Below, one piece after another: positions 9,201 to 15,512 of a stretch of 23,041 bases of DNA. Within the stretch, counting starts at the first letter, position 1. Each line of letters begins with the position of its first letter. Source of the stretch: a virus. Location: positions 1 through 23,041 of IMG/VR virus record IMGVR_UViG_3300030060_007442. One strand, 5' to 3'. Below the pieces are notes generated by a model. It did not search any database. It was not told the origin of the DNA and worked only from the letters and a program-made list of their open reading frames with translations. The position numbers were made by a program, and so were the translations under genes.

Positions 9201-10221
9201 GGTATGACCCATTTATCATCTCCTTGATAGCTTCTGCTATATTTGCTGTGCTAAGTGACGCGTCAGAGCCTGAACCTGCAATAGTGCCTTGGCGAAACCA
9301 AATCTTACTATTCAGGTTTGTGCCCCAGAACTGGTCATTAGTTGGGCTTAACGAATGTCTATTAATTGTATAAACATTTGTAGTTGCGTATTCGCTATAG
9401 CCCCAACTCATACACTTTTGCTTAGCCGAAGTGCTAAAGTCCGTATTTGGGTCTTTAAACTCCATGTAGCAAGCATTGCCTGCAAAACCAGCAGTGTCGT
9501 ACTCCAAGACAAGACCATGAATTTCAGACGCTGTATAGGTATTATTGGCGACGTTAGCGAGATTCGTCAAAGTCCCATTGGCTAAAACGCCTCTCGTAGT
9601 AATATCTATCAAGCTATTGTCTGCTGCATGCTTTAACGCTGCGCCGAAGACGGTGTGCGCACGGAAGCCACTTGAGCCTGTCGTGACAATTCGTATAAAA
9701 TATTCAGCTGCTGAGTCTTTCTTGTAAAGCCAAAACCTAGGGCTTCCAGATGAGCTATACTTTGCTAACAAAGTGTAGCCCGAGTTGCTTAGCGAAGTCG
9801 CGTCTGCATTACCACCGCCAATTTTGATTTCACTACCACCTGCATCCCTAAGGACAAAGTGAGGACGAGTTCCAATTGCTGTTATAGCACTTGAATTAAC
9901 TGCATCAACACCATTCCATGCGTCATCAAAAGTGGATTCATCTGTAATCCAAAAGGATAAGAGTGCCTTTTTTGCTCCGTCTGCTTCATCAAACGTTGGA
10001 ACGACAAGGCGAGTTTTTTGCGAATCTTCAAAAGGCAAATCACTCGCGCCACTATAGCCATCTGCATCACCACCACCGGTGAGCTTAAGGCCGCGGGCAT
10101 CGTTATCTATTACAAAAGTTAAACTATTAGTTCCGTCACCTAACACAAACCGAGGGTATGTTGCTGAGTCAAAATTTGACCCACCCTGTGAAATGACTAC
10201 TGTACCTGTAGCTGCAGCCAT
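6259..10221 (-). CDS. Very large fibre-like virion protein with internal duplication
   Basis: The 1320-residue product is low in Cys, rich in Ala, Ser, Thr, Asp and Gly, and has the short alternating-strand repeats typical of phage fibres. Order: an N-terminal region (1-390) with beta-rich segments, a poly-Gly hinge near 387-393, a linker with NTQIQFNSSGSLAGDASLTF, repeat copy 1 (about 513-788), a unique spacer (789-899, with TTTTVDTTNLLVEDPLIVLG), repeat copy 2 (about 900-1175), and a C-terminal module (about 1246-1320, LYINGIYQVQ to DEVVAKYIEQ). AGGAGG stands 7 bases before the ATG. The location between neck and sheath genes suggests a tail or neck fibre, or whisker. No receptor-binding or chaperone domain could be identified, so the role is an inference. 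Confidence 0.7.
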   Translation of the reverse strand: MAAATGTVVISQGGSNFDSATYPRFVLGDGTNSLTFVIDNDARGLKLTGGGDADGYSGASDLPFEDSQKTRLVVPTFDEADGAKKALLSFWITDESTFDDAWNGVDAVNSSAITAIGTRPHFVLRDAGGSEIKIGGGNADATSLSNSGYTLLAKYSSSGSPRFWLYKKDSAAEYFIRIVTTGSSGFRAHTVFGAALKHAADNSLIDITTRGVLANGTLTNLANVANNTYTASEIHGLVLEYDTAGFAGNACYMEFKDPNTDFSTSAKQKCMSWGYSEYATTNVYTINRHSLSPTNDQFWGTNLNSKIWFRQGTIAGSGSDASLSTANIAEAIKEMINGSYLGITATRSGSTVNLTNDTDGDSGNVNITTTNEGSLFSVSGMSNAGGGGGGSEESDVARRNQLSAFQLPLSASGGIARVEKDSVKTSLKLDISGSLDSRNASPNALDLLAIATVGTGVVKKVTVKELIGAIAGGSNTQIQFNSSGSLAGDASLTFDRSGAGSLSLGALVASGRITTDDATEATSTTDGSLQTDGGLSVAKSAVIGDDLDLLSNSAIFKIGSDQPFTLTHSNANNTVMASSGHRLAFGDAGEYVSGDGTDLLVVSSGDVKVTGDLIPSADDSYDLGTTTAAWQDLHLEGDILAQDAMTVSTAAGDLTVDSIAGTAIVDGHTGVTLKSTNSGDILLDSVADIVLDADGADVIIKDGGTEIGRFSNASSDFVVKSAVNDKDMVFKGVDNSSEITALTLDMSAAGAATFNSSVTATAVSASSTLNVGGATELEGTLNVEGAATFDSNITVAGNLTINGTTTTVDTTNLLVEDPLIVLGRNNTASAALDLGLVFIREQENRAMIFDESTDQFAFIATVESGSTAGNVAIDAYAPLRIAALTATTVAGSTGTFSGVLKTDDTTEATTTTDGSLQTDGGLSVAKSAVIGDDLDLLSNGAIFKVGNAQPFTLTHSNANNTLLATTNHRLAFGDAGEYISGDGTDLLLVSSGDVKVTGDLIPASDDTHDLGTTTAAWQDLHLEGDILAQDAMTVSTAAGDLTVDSIAGTAVVDGHTGVTLQSTNSGDILLDSVADIVLDADGADVIIKDGGTEIGRFTNSSSDFVVKSAVNDKDMVFKGVDNSSEITALTLDMSAAGAATFNSSVTATAVSASTTLSVGGATELEGTLNVEGASTFDAAVTLDSVAALAMAANDATHFVLVQDSDDGIVKKESYQDLVSGSCGNGLSINATSKKLEIIHVEDHFVSTSANTGKVFSLSKVPSSIQAVSLYINGIYQVQSSSADTINDGAGDYSISGRTVTLVNANTIDSTDEVVAKYIEQ
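6695..7525 (-). repeat. Intragenic repeat copy 2 of the fibre-like gene
   Basis: This copy is offset by exactly 1161 bases (387 codons) from copy 1 and spans about 277 codons, from TDDTTEATTTTDG to NVEGASTFD. Long stretches are identical in protein to copy 1, for example SSDFVVKSAVNDKDMVFKGV, while many third positions differ. Confidence 0.9.
7856..8686 (-). repeat. Intragenic repeat copy 1 of the fibre-like gene
   Basis: This is the N-terminal copy of the duplicated block, from TDDATEATSTTDG to NVEGAATFD. It is separated from copy 2 by a unique spacer of about 110 codons. Amino-acid differences cluster in a few places (NSAIFKIGSDQ against NGAIFKVGNAQ; VMASSGH against LLATTNH). Confidence 0.9.
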
Positions 10222-10300
10222 AATTATTCCTCCTGTTTAAGTGTTTCCATCAACTCTTAAAAAACTGGATTTGAATAAATTTAAATTTTAAAAAATAGGA

Positions 10301-10726
10301 TTAATCTCTCTTAAAAGAAACTTTATCTTCTGGGCTGGACGGTAACTGAACGGAATAACCTTCGTCTGGTACACCGTACTCTAAACGAAGATCATTTAAT
10401 TTTTGTAGCATCGCTGTTCTGTTTTTCACCATTTCAGATTCAGCTACTTGTTTAACTTTTTCAAACTGTAGCAGCTTTTCTGCTAAACTAATTTTTAGTA
10501 ACCTTTCTTTAGCTAAAAAAGAGGTAACTTCATCAGTCTCTTCCGCTGTACACTCTAAATAGTCTGGGATTTGTTCAATCTCTTCTTCTACTTCTTCCTC
10601 TTCTTGTTCGTTCAACAGGGAGGCAACTTGTTGTTGGATTGCTTCTTCTTCTATTTCGGTAGTTTCACCATCATTGCTATCTTCGATAGTAGCCACAAGG
10701 TTTTTTAGTTTTTCTAGAATACCCAT
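10301..10726 (-). CDS. Small acidic coiled-coil protein of unknown function
   Basis: I place the start at the ATG at 10726 (MGILEKLKNLV, 141 residues). AAGGAG lies 9 bases before it, and this start leaves a 13-base gap to the preceding gene. A longer reading from 10783 would overlap that gene by 44 bases without a ribosome-binding site. The protein has an acidic middle (EEEEVEEEIEQ), a helical coiled-coil stretch (LLQFEKVKQVAESEMVKNR), and a short beta-like tail (YSVQLPSSPEDKVSFKRD). The tail and the LLQFEKVK segment resemble the gene at 11045-11434, so the two may be paralogues. No family is recognised. It sits just before the fibre gene, so an assembly or virion role is possible. Confidence 0.72.
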   Translation of the reverse strand: MGILEKLKNLVATIEDSNDGETTEIEEEAIQQQVASLLNEQEEEEVEEEIEQIPDYLECTAEETDEVTSFLAKERLLKISLAEKLLQFEKVKQVAESEMVKNRTAMLQKLNDLRLEYGVPDEGYSVQLPSSPEDKVSFKRD

Positions 10727-10739
10727 CAAAATTTTCTCC

Positions 10740-10979
10740 TTATGAAAAAAGTATTTTTTTAAGATTTCTAACATTGTTATCAAATTTACAAAAATCTGAT
10801 TCTAAAAATTCAAGAGACTTAATCTTGCATTGGTCGTCTGGATCTGAAAACTCAAAAAAGAACTTTCCTGTATCCAGTCTTTTACAGGAAAGTAATTTAA
10901 AGCCTTGAAGCTGAAGATATGCAGCAATGCCAATGTCGCTAGTTTTAAATGTAGATGTATTTTTTGTATCCTCTGTCAC
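10740..10979 (-). CDS. DUF5659-like small protein
   Basis: This is a 79-residue protein with the pattern TFKTSDIGIAAYLQLQGFKL, then a two-strand segment (TGKFFFEFSDPDDQ), and a C-terminal VRNLKKILFS. I recognise this as the DUF5659 pattern (TFKTSDxxxAAYLxxxGFxL ... RNLKxLL). This is a small domain common in phage structural clusters, with no established function. The recognition is from memory. It lies between two small acidic genes that resemble each other and is preceded by a CTATTTAC element. TGGAG precedes the ATG. Confidence 0.72.
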   Translation of the reverse strand: MTEDTKNTSTFKTSDIGIAAYLQLQGFKLLSCKRLDTGKFFFEFSDPDDQCKIKSLEFLESDFCKFDNNVRNLKKILFS

Positions 10980-11011
10980 TTCTATTCTCCATCTGTATTT
11001 AGATCAGTAAA

Positions 11012-11019
11012 GTAAATAG
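11012..11019 (-). promoter_or_regulatory. Recurring CTATTTAC element upstream of the DUF5659 gene
   Basis: CTATTTAC on the minus strand lies 33 bases before the ATG at 10979, inside a 65-base gap. It overlaps a weak hairpin (GTAAA / TTTAC). It matches the octamer seen before the sheath, tape-measure and other genes. Confidence 0.3.
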
Positions 11020-11044
11020 AAGTTTTACCTAGATACATTCCAAG

Positions 11045-11434
11045 TTAATTGTCTTTTCTAACAAAAAAAGCCTTTTCGCCCTCGGCGGTTGGAAGCTTTA
11101 ACTCGTAAGTTAGGTTTTCATCAATGTTTTTTGTTTTTTGTATCTCTTGAGCCATCATGTACATATCGTTGTGGCCATAGGTTATCTGGTTCATAATACT
11201 AACCTTTTCTTTTTCATACTGAAGACACATGTTAGCAAAATATGCCTCCATCTCCTCTAGTCTCTTCTTGAACATAAAGAGGCCTTGAACTTCTTCCCAC
11301 TCTACATCGATTATCTCACCCCTGTTCGGGCCAGTATCTTCAGTCTGGGTCTCAACCTCTTGTTGAACTTCGTTTTCTTGCTCTTCTACAAGCTTGATGT
11401 TCTTTGTCTTTGTGTTTGTGTTCTTTCTAGGCAT
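11045..11434 (-). CDS. Small charged coiled-coil protein of unknown function
   Basis: The 129-residue protein has a basic N-terminus (MPRKNTNTKTKN), a Glu/Gln-rich linker (about 15-35), a helical segment (FKKRLEEMEAYFANMCLQYE) and a beta-like C-terminus (LTYELKLPTAEGEKAFFVRK). The C-terminal pattern Y-x-(V/L)-x-LP...K...F and the (L/C)LQ(F/Y)EK segment recur in the gene at 10301-10726. No family is recognised. It follows the sheath-terminator gene by 18 bases, so it is probably on the same transcript. Confidence 0.75.
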   Translation of the reverse strand: MPRKNTNTKTKNIKLVEEQENEVQQEVETQTEDTGPNRGEIIDVEWEEVQGLFMFKKRLEEMEAYFANMCLQYEKEKVSIMNQITYGHNDMYMMAQEIQKTKNIDENLTYELKLPTAEGEKAFFVRKDN

Positions 11435-11452
11435 TACTTACTCCTTTATTGA

Positions 11453-12694
11453 TTAGCCTTTTATGTATGTTATCACAACTTCATCATTACTTTCAACAAA
11501 ACTGTCACCATCGTCGTCAGTATTGAAAACTATTTTATTTGTGCCTGAAACTACGTAATCTTTATCTGCTCCGGAGGCCTGTATAAGGCCGTTCAAGAAT
11601 ACAGACTCCGTATTCGCCTTCATGTTGAAAGTAGTAGTGAAAGTTCTTTCATCTCCAGGGAGGGCATCGGAATCCTCTTTCAAGGTCTCCCTAACAACTA
11701 AGTTCTCCTGCAGAACCTCTGCGAAATTGTCCTTAGTCACAACGGATCCGCCCACAGATGTTCCGCCTCCTGAACCAGCTGTGCTAAAAAAACTAGCAGC
11801 TGGGATATTGTTTATTCTTACTGGGTCCATTAGCAGGCGATCCAAAACCTCTGGCGGTACGCCTTCTAATCCATAATATGCTCCATATTCGTGATCAGGA
11901 ATTTCATTAAGTGATATTCTCTCTCTCGGTATCTTAACCTCAACCGCATTCTCTCGAATTGCATAGTGAGGCTTCTCTCTATTCTTGCCCTCGCCAACGA
12001 TATATCCTATAACCTTTAAGTTTATCTTGGTTTCAAACTTTCTCTCATCTGAAGAAAAGTCGGATAAGTTATCACTGCTGCCATAACTCTCTTGAATGAA
12101 GCCTTCGTACCTATGATCCTTTTCAACTAGCCTAACAAAGTTTACAGTTCCAGGATTTGTTGCGAAAGGTGTCATAAGATCGTTCATTTGCTGCTGATAC
12201 TCTGTTCTAAGGGTTATTTCATACATAACCTCAACATTCACCGGCATTGGTACACTAACGGTCTTATACACGATTTTTGGATTTTGTGATGGAAAGTTCT
12301 TTTGACCATAAAGTTTTAGTGCATCAGCATTAGCAAACTCCATAGTTTTTTGCTGATATAGCACCCTGCTAACACTCAGGGAGCCACCCTCGGAATCAGA
12401 GCTTTCGGGTACATTCCCCTGGAAAACACCTGGACTTACTCTAGACTTTGTAAAACCTGATCTTTTTATTGATATGATCGGCAACACCAAAAGACCTTGG
12501 CTATCTCTTATATCTTTGTTTTTCTTCACTTGGTACGCTCTTTCTGCGGTACCCCAAATAACTGGCACTGGCTTGAAACCTTTGTTTGTCTTTGTGGCAA
12601 GATTAAGGCCTTTGACAAAATTTAAAACCGATTGATCTATAGTTTCAATGGTTGAAACTTCAAAATGTATCTTCGCATCAGTTGTCTCTGACAT
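11453..12694 (-). CDS. gp15: gp15-like tail sheath terminator, with C-terminal fibre-type module
   Basis: This 413-residue protein has a segment (about 135-235; VSVPMPVNVEVMYEITLRTE followed by YQQQMNDLMTPF) that resembles the T4 gp15 tail-completion / sheath-stabiliser family, which caps the tail and joins it to the neck. An N-terminal part gives VPVIWGTAERAYQVKKNKD. The last 67 residues (FTTTFNMKA, VFLNGLIQASGADKDY, DEVVITYIKG) form a separate beta module that resembles the C-terminus of the fibre-like protein. T4 gp15 has 272 residues, so this protein is clearly extended. It overlaps the gp14-like gene by 17 bases, as expected for co-translated neck genes. The family assignment comes from pattern and synteny, not a search. 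Confidence 0.68.
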   Translation of the reverse strand: MSETTDAKIHFEVSTIETIDQSVLNFVKGLNLATKTNKGFKPVPVIWGTAERAYQVKKNKDIRDSQGLLVLPIISIKRSGFTKSRVSPGVFQGNVPESSDSEGGSLSVSRVLYQQKTMEFANADALKLYGQKNFPSQNPKIVYKTVSVPMPVNVEVMYEITLRTEYQQQMNDLMTPFATNPGTVNFVRLVEKDHRYEGFIQESYGSSDNLSDFSSDERKFETKINLKVIGYIVGEGKNREKPHYAIRENAVEVKIPRERISLNEIPDHEYGAYYGLEGVPPEVLDRLLMDPVRINNIPAASFFSTAGSGGGTSVGGSVVTKDNFAEVLQENLVVRETLKEDSDALPGDERTFTTTFNMKANTESVFLNGLIQASGADKDYVVSGTNKIVFNTDDDGDSFVESNDEVVITYIKG

Positions 12695-13175
12695 TGAATA
12701 ATCCCTCTCTTGCTCTTACACACGAAGCTGCTATTTCAAACCTCGATTCCGTTTGACCAAATAGCCATTTTGGCTCTTCTAGGGTCAATATTTCGTACAT
12801 GTGCTCACCATGCTGTATAAAGTCCCCTTCTCTCACAAATAGATCTTGATCTTCTGTTAATCTTCGCTTGTGAAAAGCAACAGATATCTTTTCTACCCTG
12901 TCAACACCCAAAGGAGTTGTTGAAGTAGATTGAGACTCATATTTTACCATCGCGTAAACTCGGATAGGATTTAGAAAGTTTTTGTCGACGGCTTCACCAT
13001 AAAGATCGTGAAACTTTGTGTGCTCCAAACTTATTGGATAGTAAACAATAGTTTGCCCTACAACTCTTTCAATAACTTCATCGTTTATCTGCTTGACAAA
13101 GTCTTTTTCTTTCTGGCCTGTAAAGAGAGGAGGCGGAGGACTTGCCGGTTGTGACCATTTATTATCATCAGACAT
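12678..13175 (-). CDS. Neck / head-completion protein (gp14-like)
   Basis: The 165-residue protein has a Pro-rich N-terminus followed by a beta-rich core. Segments include VVGQTIVYYPISLEHTKFHD, NPIRVYAMVKYES and GDFIQHGEHMYEILTLEEPK, with a C-terminal RFEIAASCVRARE. This pattern (oxidisable loop, then 'EIL...W..G....F...C') fits neck proteins that close the filled head. Position between gp13-like and gp15-like genes is the T4 order 13-14-15. It begins 7 bases after the upstream gene's stop and overlaps the downstream one. T4 gp14 is longer (256 residues), so the name is tentative. A generic head-tail connector is the alternative. Confidence 0.58.
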   Translation of the reverse strand: MSDDNKWSQPASPPPPLFTGQKEKDFVKQINDEVIERVVGQTIVYYPISLEHTKFHDLYGEAVDKNFLNPIRVYAMVKYESQSTSTTPLGVDRVEKISVAFHKRRLTEDQDLFVREGDFIQHGEHMYEILTLEEPKWLFGQTESRFEIAASCVRAREGLFNVRDN

Positions 13176-13181
13176 TAGCTA

Positions 13182-14441
13182 TTACCCCACAAAGATATAG
13201 TTTGGAACCTTTTCTAGAACCTTTCCTGTGTTTTCTAGCATACCAGAGTCTTGTTCTGCTAGTTTTTGATATGTCAGTTCTGCGAGAGTTGTCTTTAGCT
13301 CTTCTCTTAATTTTTCTTGCTCATCTTTACCCTCAGTGATGAGAGCTGTTCCGTTGAGTGTGATATTGTCTCCCGGGATAGGTACGCTTCCAAATTTTGA
13401 TCTAACCTGCCCTAACATTTCCTTACACAGAGACAATGCAAACCTTCTAATCCATTGTTTACCAATAGAGTTTATATTCTCGTATGGCAAGTTCCCTATT
13501 GGTAGGGTATTCATGTTGTTGACACCGTCTGTAGAGACATCGTCGTTATCCCAAACATCGGTTGGTATTGAAAACTCAATAAGCATTGTTGTTGGGCCGC
13601 CTGTATAAGGTATTGGATAAAGCCTAAGTTTGTTGTCTTTTAGTTCATAGGAAAAATGAGACATTCTAGTATATATCGCATCTTCAAAAGCCATAGCTTG
13701 AGCCTTATTATGCCAAGCTGGAATAAGCTGAAACGTTGAATCATCTGAGAATTGACCATAATTGTTAAGGTTGCCCACAACGTTCAAGCCGCCATAATAG
13801 CCAAAAAATCTCCACATTGCGTGTGGAGTCTTGTAGTACACTTTTTTAATTAAAATTTTCTTGCTTCCAACAGATCCCGAAAAAGCTTCGCTTGTTGATA
13901 CTATTTTTTGTAGATCATAATCTTGTACTCCATGTGTGATGCCAAAACTAGCTGAAAACTGTACTGAGCCCTGAAGGCCGACCTCTGCTCCGATACCATC
14001 AGCAATCCTCCGTGTCATACTGTAATCAAATTTAGGATACTTTAGGGCAACATGGGTGCCACCCAGAGAAGAACTTAGGTCGCCCGTTTGTATATTACCT
14101 TTCGAATCAAAACTGCCAGTTGTGTTACCGAGAGCATCAGAAAGGACATTTGTTGCTTGGTGGACGTTTATAAGATACGAATATTCAAGAACTGCCTCTT
14201 CATAAGCAGCGTAAACATTGCCCTCTGTTAGTTCAATATCTAATATGTCACCGCCAAGTTTCTTGTAAACATACGAAACCTGGTCAACAGCACCAGAAAC
14301 AAACTCACTCGAATAAAGAGGGGCTGTTTCGTCTGAATAGATCTTATAGGGGACCGCACTGTTGACATCACCTGCTGTTCCAGTGATAGGTAATATAACA
14401 GCCGATAATGTGCTCGATGGAGTCAGAGTAGGTAAAGACAT
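13182..14441 (-). CDS. gp13: Neck protein (gp13-like head completion)
   Basis: The 419-residue protein contains INSIGKQWIRRFALSLCKEM followed by LGQVRSKFGSVPIPGDNITL and LITEGKDEQEKLREEL. This matches the gp13 signature of T4-like phages (a Trp-containing helix, 'LG.(I/V)RSKF...P.PG..I.LNG'). It would sit under the portal in the neck that seals packaged DNA and accepts the tail. It is longer than T4 gp13 (309 residues). The extra length includes a Gly/Ser-rich region (about 100-190). Its Shine-Dalgarno GAGGG lies inside a strong predicted hairpin, noted separately. Confidence 0.72.
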   Translation of the reverse strand: MSLPTLTPSSTLSAVILPITGTAGDVNSAVPYKIYSDETAPLYSSEFVSGAVDQVSYVYKKLGGDILDIELTEGNVYAAYEEAVLEYSYLINVHQATNVLSDALGNTTGSFDSKGNIQTGDLSSSLGGTHVALKYPKFDYSMTRRIADGIGAEVGLQGSVQFSASFGITHGVQDYDLQKIVSTSEAFSGSVGSKKILIKKVYYKTPHAMWRFFGYYGGLNVVGNLNNYGQFSDDSTFQLIPAWHNKAQAMAFEDAIYTRMSHFSYELKDNKLRLYPIPYTGGPTTMLIEFSIPTDVWDNDDVSTDGVNNMNTLPIGNLPYENINSIGKQWIRRFALSLCKEMLGQVRSKFGSVPIPGDNITLNGTALITEGKDEQEKLREELKTTLAELTYQKLAEQDSGMLENTGKVLEKVPNYIFVG

Positions 14442-14442
14442 T

Positions 14443-14495
14443 AAGTGTCCCTCGCTAAATATAGTTTATCACTATAACTAGTATTTGAGGGCACT
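14443..14495 (-). promoter_or_regulatory. Compound hairpin that can hide the gp13 ribosome-binding site
   Basis: In the minus-strand RNA, AGTGCCCTC (14495-14487) can pair with GAGGGACACT (14453-14444), with one bulged A. Inside, TATAGT and ACTATA (14476-14471 and 14465-14460) form a perfect 6-bp stem around GATAA. The 3' arm contains the GAGGG ribosome-binding site, 7 bases before the ATG at 14441. The 5' arm overlaps the stop codon of the upstream gene, so ribosomes ending there could open the outer stem. No T tract follows, so it is not a classic terminator. Confidence 0.5.
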
Positions 14496-14832
14496 AAATG
14501 TCGGAAGTCTCTGCTTTTGCCTTTGTGGTTCTACGCTTACGTGTTGTGGTTGTAGTTTTCTTGGTGGTTGGCTTCTTTGTTGTGGTCTTTTTAGTTGTCG
14601 ATTTTAAAGCATTTGGCTTCTTAATAACCGGTACTTCGACAACTGGCTCTTCAACAATTGTCTCTGGTTCTGTTATCTGGACAACTGCCTCTACAAGCTC
14701 TTCTACAACTGGTGCTTCTTCGATTGCTGGTTCTGGCGTTGTGATGCCCTTTCTTGCGTTCATTGCTGCTCTCTTTGCAGCATACTTGGTTGCATACTTG
14801 GCCATTGTTAGTCTCTTTCTACGTTTTCCCAT
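14494..14832 (-). CDS. Histone-H1-like Lys/Thr-rich basic protein
   Basis: The 112-residue protein has a very basic N-terminus (MGKRRKRLTMAKYATKYAAK), an acidic Glu/Val/Pro middle (about 32-72), and a C-terminus of repeated KTTTK / KPTTK units with RKRR. This composition resembles histone-H1 C-terminal tails and bacterial Lys-rich nucleoid proteins. No fold can be read. AAGGAG 6 bases before the first ATG supports that start over the in-frame ATG at codon 10. It stands alone between a terminator and the neck gene hairpin, with its own CTATTTAT element. A role in compacting DNA or in head filling is inference. Alternatively it could be an internal head or connector protein. Confidence 0.75.
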   Translation of the reverse strand: MGKRRKRLTMAKYATKYAAKRAAMNARKGITTPEPAIEEAPVVEELVEAVVQITEPETIVEEPVVEVPVIKKPNALKSTTKKTTTKKPTTKKTTTTTRKRRTTKAKAETSDI

Positions 14833-14851
14833 TGTAATCTCCTTTGTGTTG

Positions 14852-14867
14852 GGTATACAATAAATAG
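14852..14867 (-). promoter_or_regulatory. Recurring CTATTTAT element upstream of the H1-like gene
   Basis: CTATTTATTGTATACC on the minus strand lies 19 bases before the ATG at 14832 and directly after the terminator at 14868-14907. The 16-base string is nearly the same as the one upstream of the tape measure (1120-1137). Placement between a terminator and a ribosome-binding site favours a promoter reading. Confidence 0.42.
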
Positions 14868-14907
14868 TTTACAAAATAGAAAACCCCAAGCCGTAAGACT
14901 TGGGGTT
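14868..14907 (-). terminator. Intrinsic terminator after the acidic capsid-associated gene
   Basis: A 9-bp stem AACCCCAAG / CTTGGGGTT (14907-14899 with 14890-14882) has an 8-base loop. On the minus strand TTCTATTTTGT follows. It lies 27 bases after the stop codon at 14934. Confidence 0.83.
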
Positions 14908-14933
14908 GAATCTATAGCAAGGCGAATTAGTTA

Positions 14934-15407
14934 CTATTGCTTGGTGACACCACCGACAATAGCACTTCGGACATGGACTAACCAGCGGTCGCCAGTACAG
15001 ATAACCTCAACTTCATCCCCGGCTTTGGCGGCGGTCTCTTCAAAAGTAACACTTGCGCCGTCAGCGTGGCCGGCGCCGTCTGCGTCGGCGTCACCCGGAA
15101 GATGCACTATCATGTCGTCGGTATCGCCTGCAGCGTTTTGAATGACGATGTCATTGTCGTCGTCGCCGTCGTTAACGATGTCAGCAGCCAATACAAATTT
15201 ACACCACCAACCCTTTCCAGCGTCTGCTTCTGACGGGAGCGTAATTACCGAGCCGTTGTTCGCGTCATTACCAGCAGGAGTGCAGATAAATATTGTTCCA
15301 CACTTTGCCTTATCTATTGTTATTGCTGCTGCAGCAGCAGTTGCACCGAAGCAATCAAGTGCTTCTATTTTCTTTCTATCCGCACTATATCTTCCTAGTT
15401 TTGCCAT
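14934..15407 (-). CDS. Acidic structural protein next to the capsid gene (possible head decoration)
   Basis: The 157-residue protein starts MAKLGRYSADRKKIEAL, a start I have seen on small marine-phage virion proteins. It continues with beta-rich segments (CGTIFICTPAG, WWCKFVLAADIV, EVEVICTGDRWLVHV). The middle has very acidic loops (NDGDDDND, DADADGAGHADG). Position just downstream of gp23, between two terminators, with AAAGGAG before the ATG, suggests a separately and strongly expressed virion protein such as a decoration or vertex subunit. The function is inferred from context only. Confidence 0.7.
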   Translation of the reverse strand: MAKLGRYSADRKKIEALDCFGATAAAAAITIDKAKCGTIFICTPAGNDANNGSVITLPSEADAGKGWWCKFVLAADIVNDGDDDNDIVIQNAAGDTDDMIVHLPGDADADGAGHADGASVTFEETAAKAGDEVEVICTGDRWLVHVRSAIVGGVTKQ

Positions 15408-15434
15408 TTTATAAAATCTCCTTTAGTCTTATTA

Positions 15435-15449
15435 AAGGCAAATCGCCTT
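15435..15449 (-). promoter_or_regulatory. 5'-leader hairpin of the acidic structural gene
   Basis: AAGGC-GATTT-GCCTT forms a perfect 5-bp stem in the leader, followed by TAATAAG and then the AAAGGAG ribosome-binding site. It is weak by itself. It may stabilise the transcript or be a coincidence. Confidence 0.25.
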
Positions 15450-15461
15450 ACCTTTCATATT

Positions 15462-15469
15462 ATAAATAG
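15462..15469 (-). promoter_or_regulatory. Recurring CTATTTAT element after the gp23 terminator
   Basis: CTATTTATAATATG on the minus strand begins at 15469, just beyond the T tract of the gp23 terminator and 54 bases before the next ATG. It is the third exact CTATTTAT in an intergenic region. As printed on the plus strand the site reads TATAAATAG, identical to the T4 late promoter core but pointing away from the gene. Confidence 0.38.
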
Positions 15470-15473
15470 TGTA

Positions 15474-15512
15474 ACAAAAAAAGAAACGCCCTATCAAGTT
15501 AATGATAGGGCG
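15474..15512 (-). terminator. Intrinsic terminator after the major capsid gene
   Basis: A perfect 10-bp stem CGCCCTATCA / TGATAGGGCG (15512-15503 with 15496-15487) has a 6-base loop. The minus strand continues TTTCTTTTTTTG. It is 33 bases past the gp23 stop codon and would end the head-gene transcript. Confidence 0.92.

Noticed and set aside
10727-10783. Upstream extension of the small acidic gene (start at 10783)
   Set aside because: It would overlap the DUF5659 gene by 44 bases without a ribosome-binding site, whereas the ATG at 10726 has AAGGAG at good spacing.
14498-14863. Hydrophobic plus-strand frame that looks like a membrane protein
   Set aside because: It is the complement of Lys/Thr codon repeats in the H1-like gene. 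Val/Phe/Leu runs are expected from that, and no ribosome-binding site is seen.
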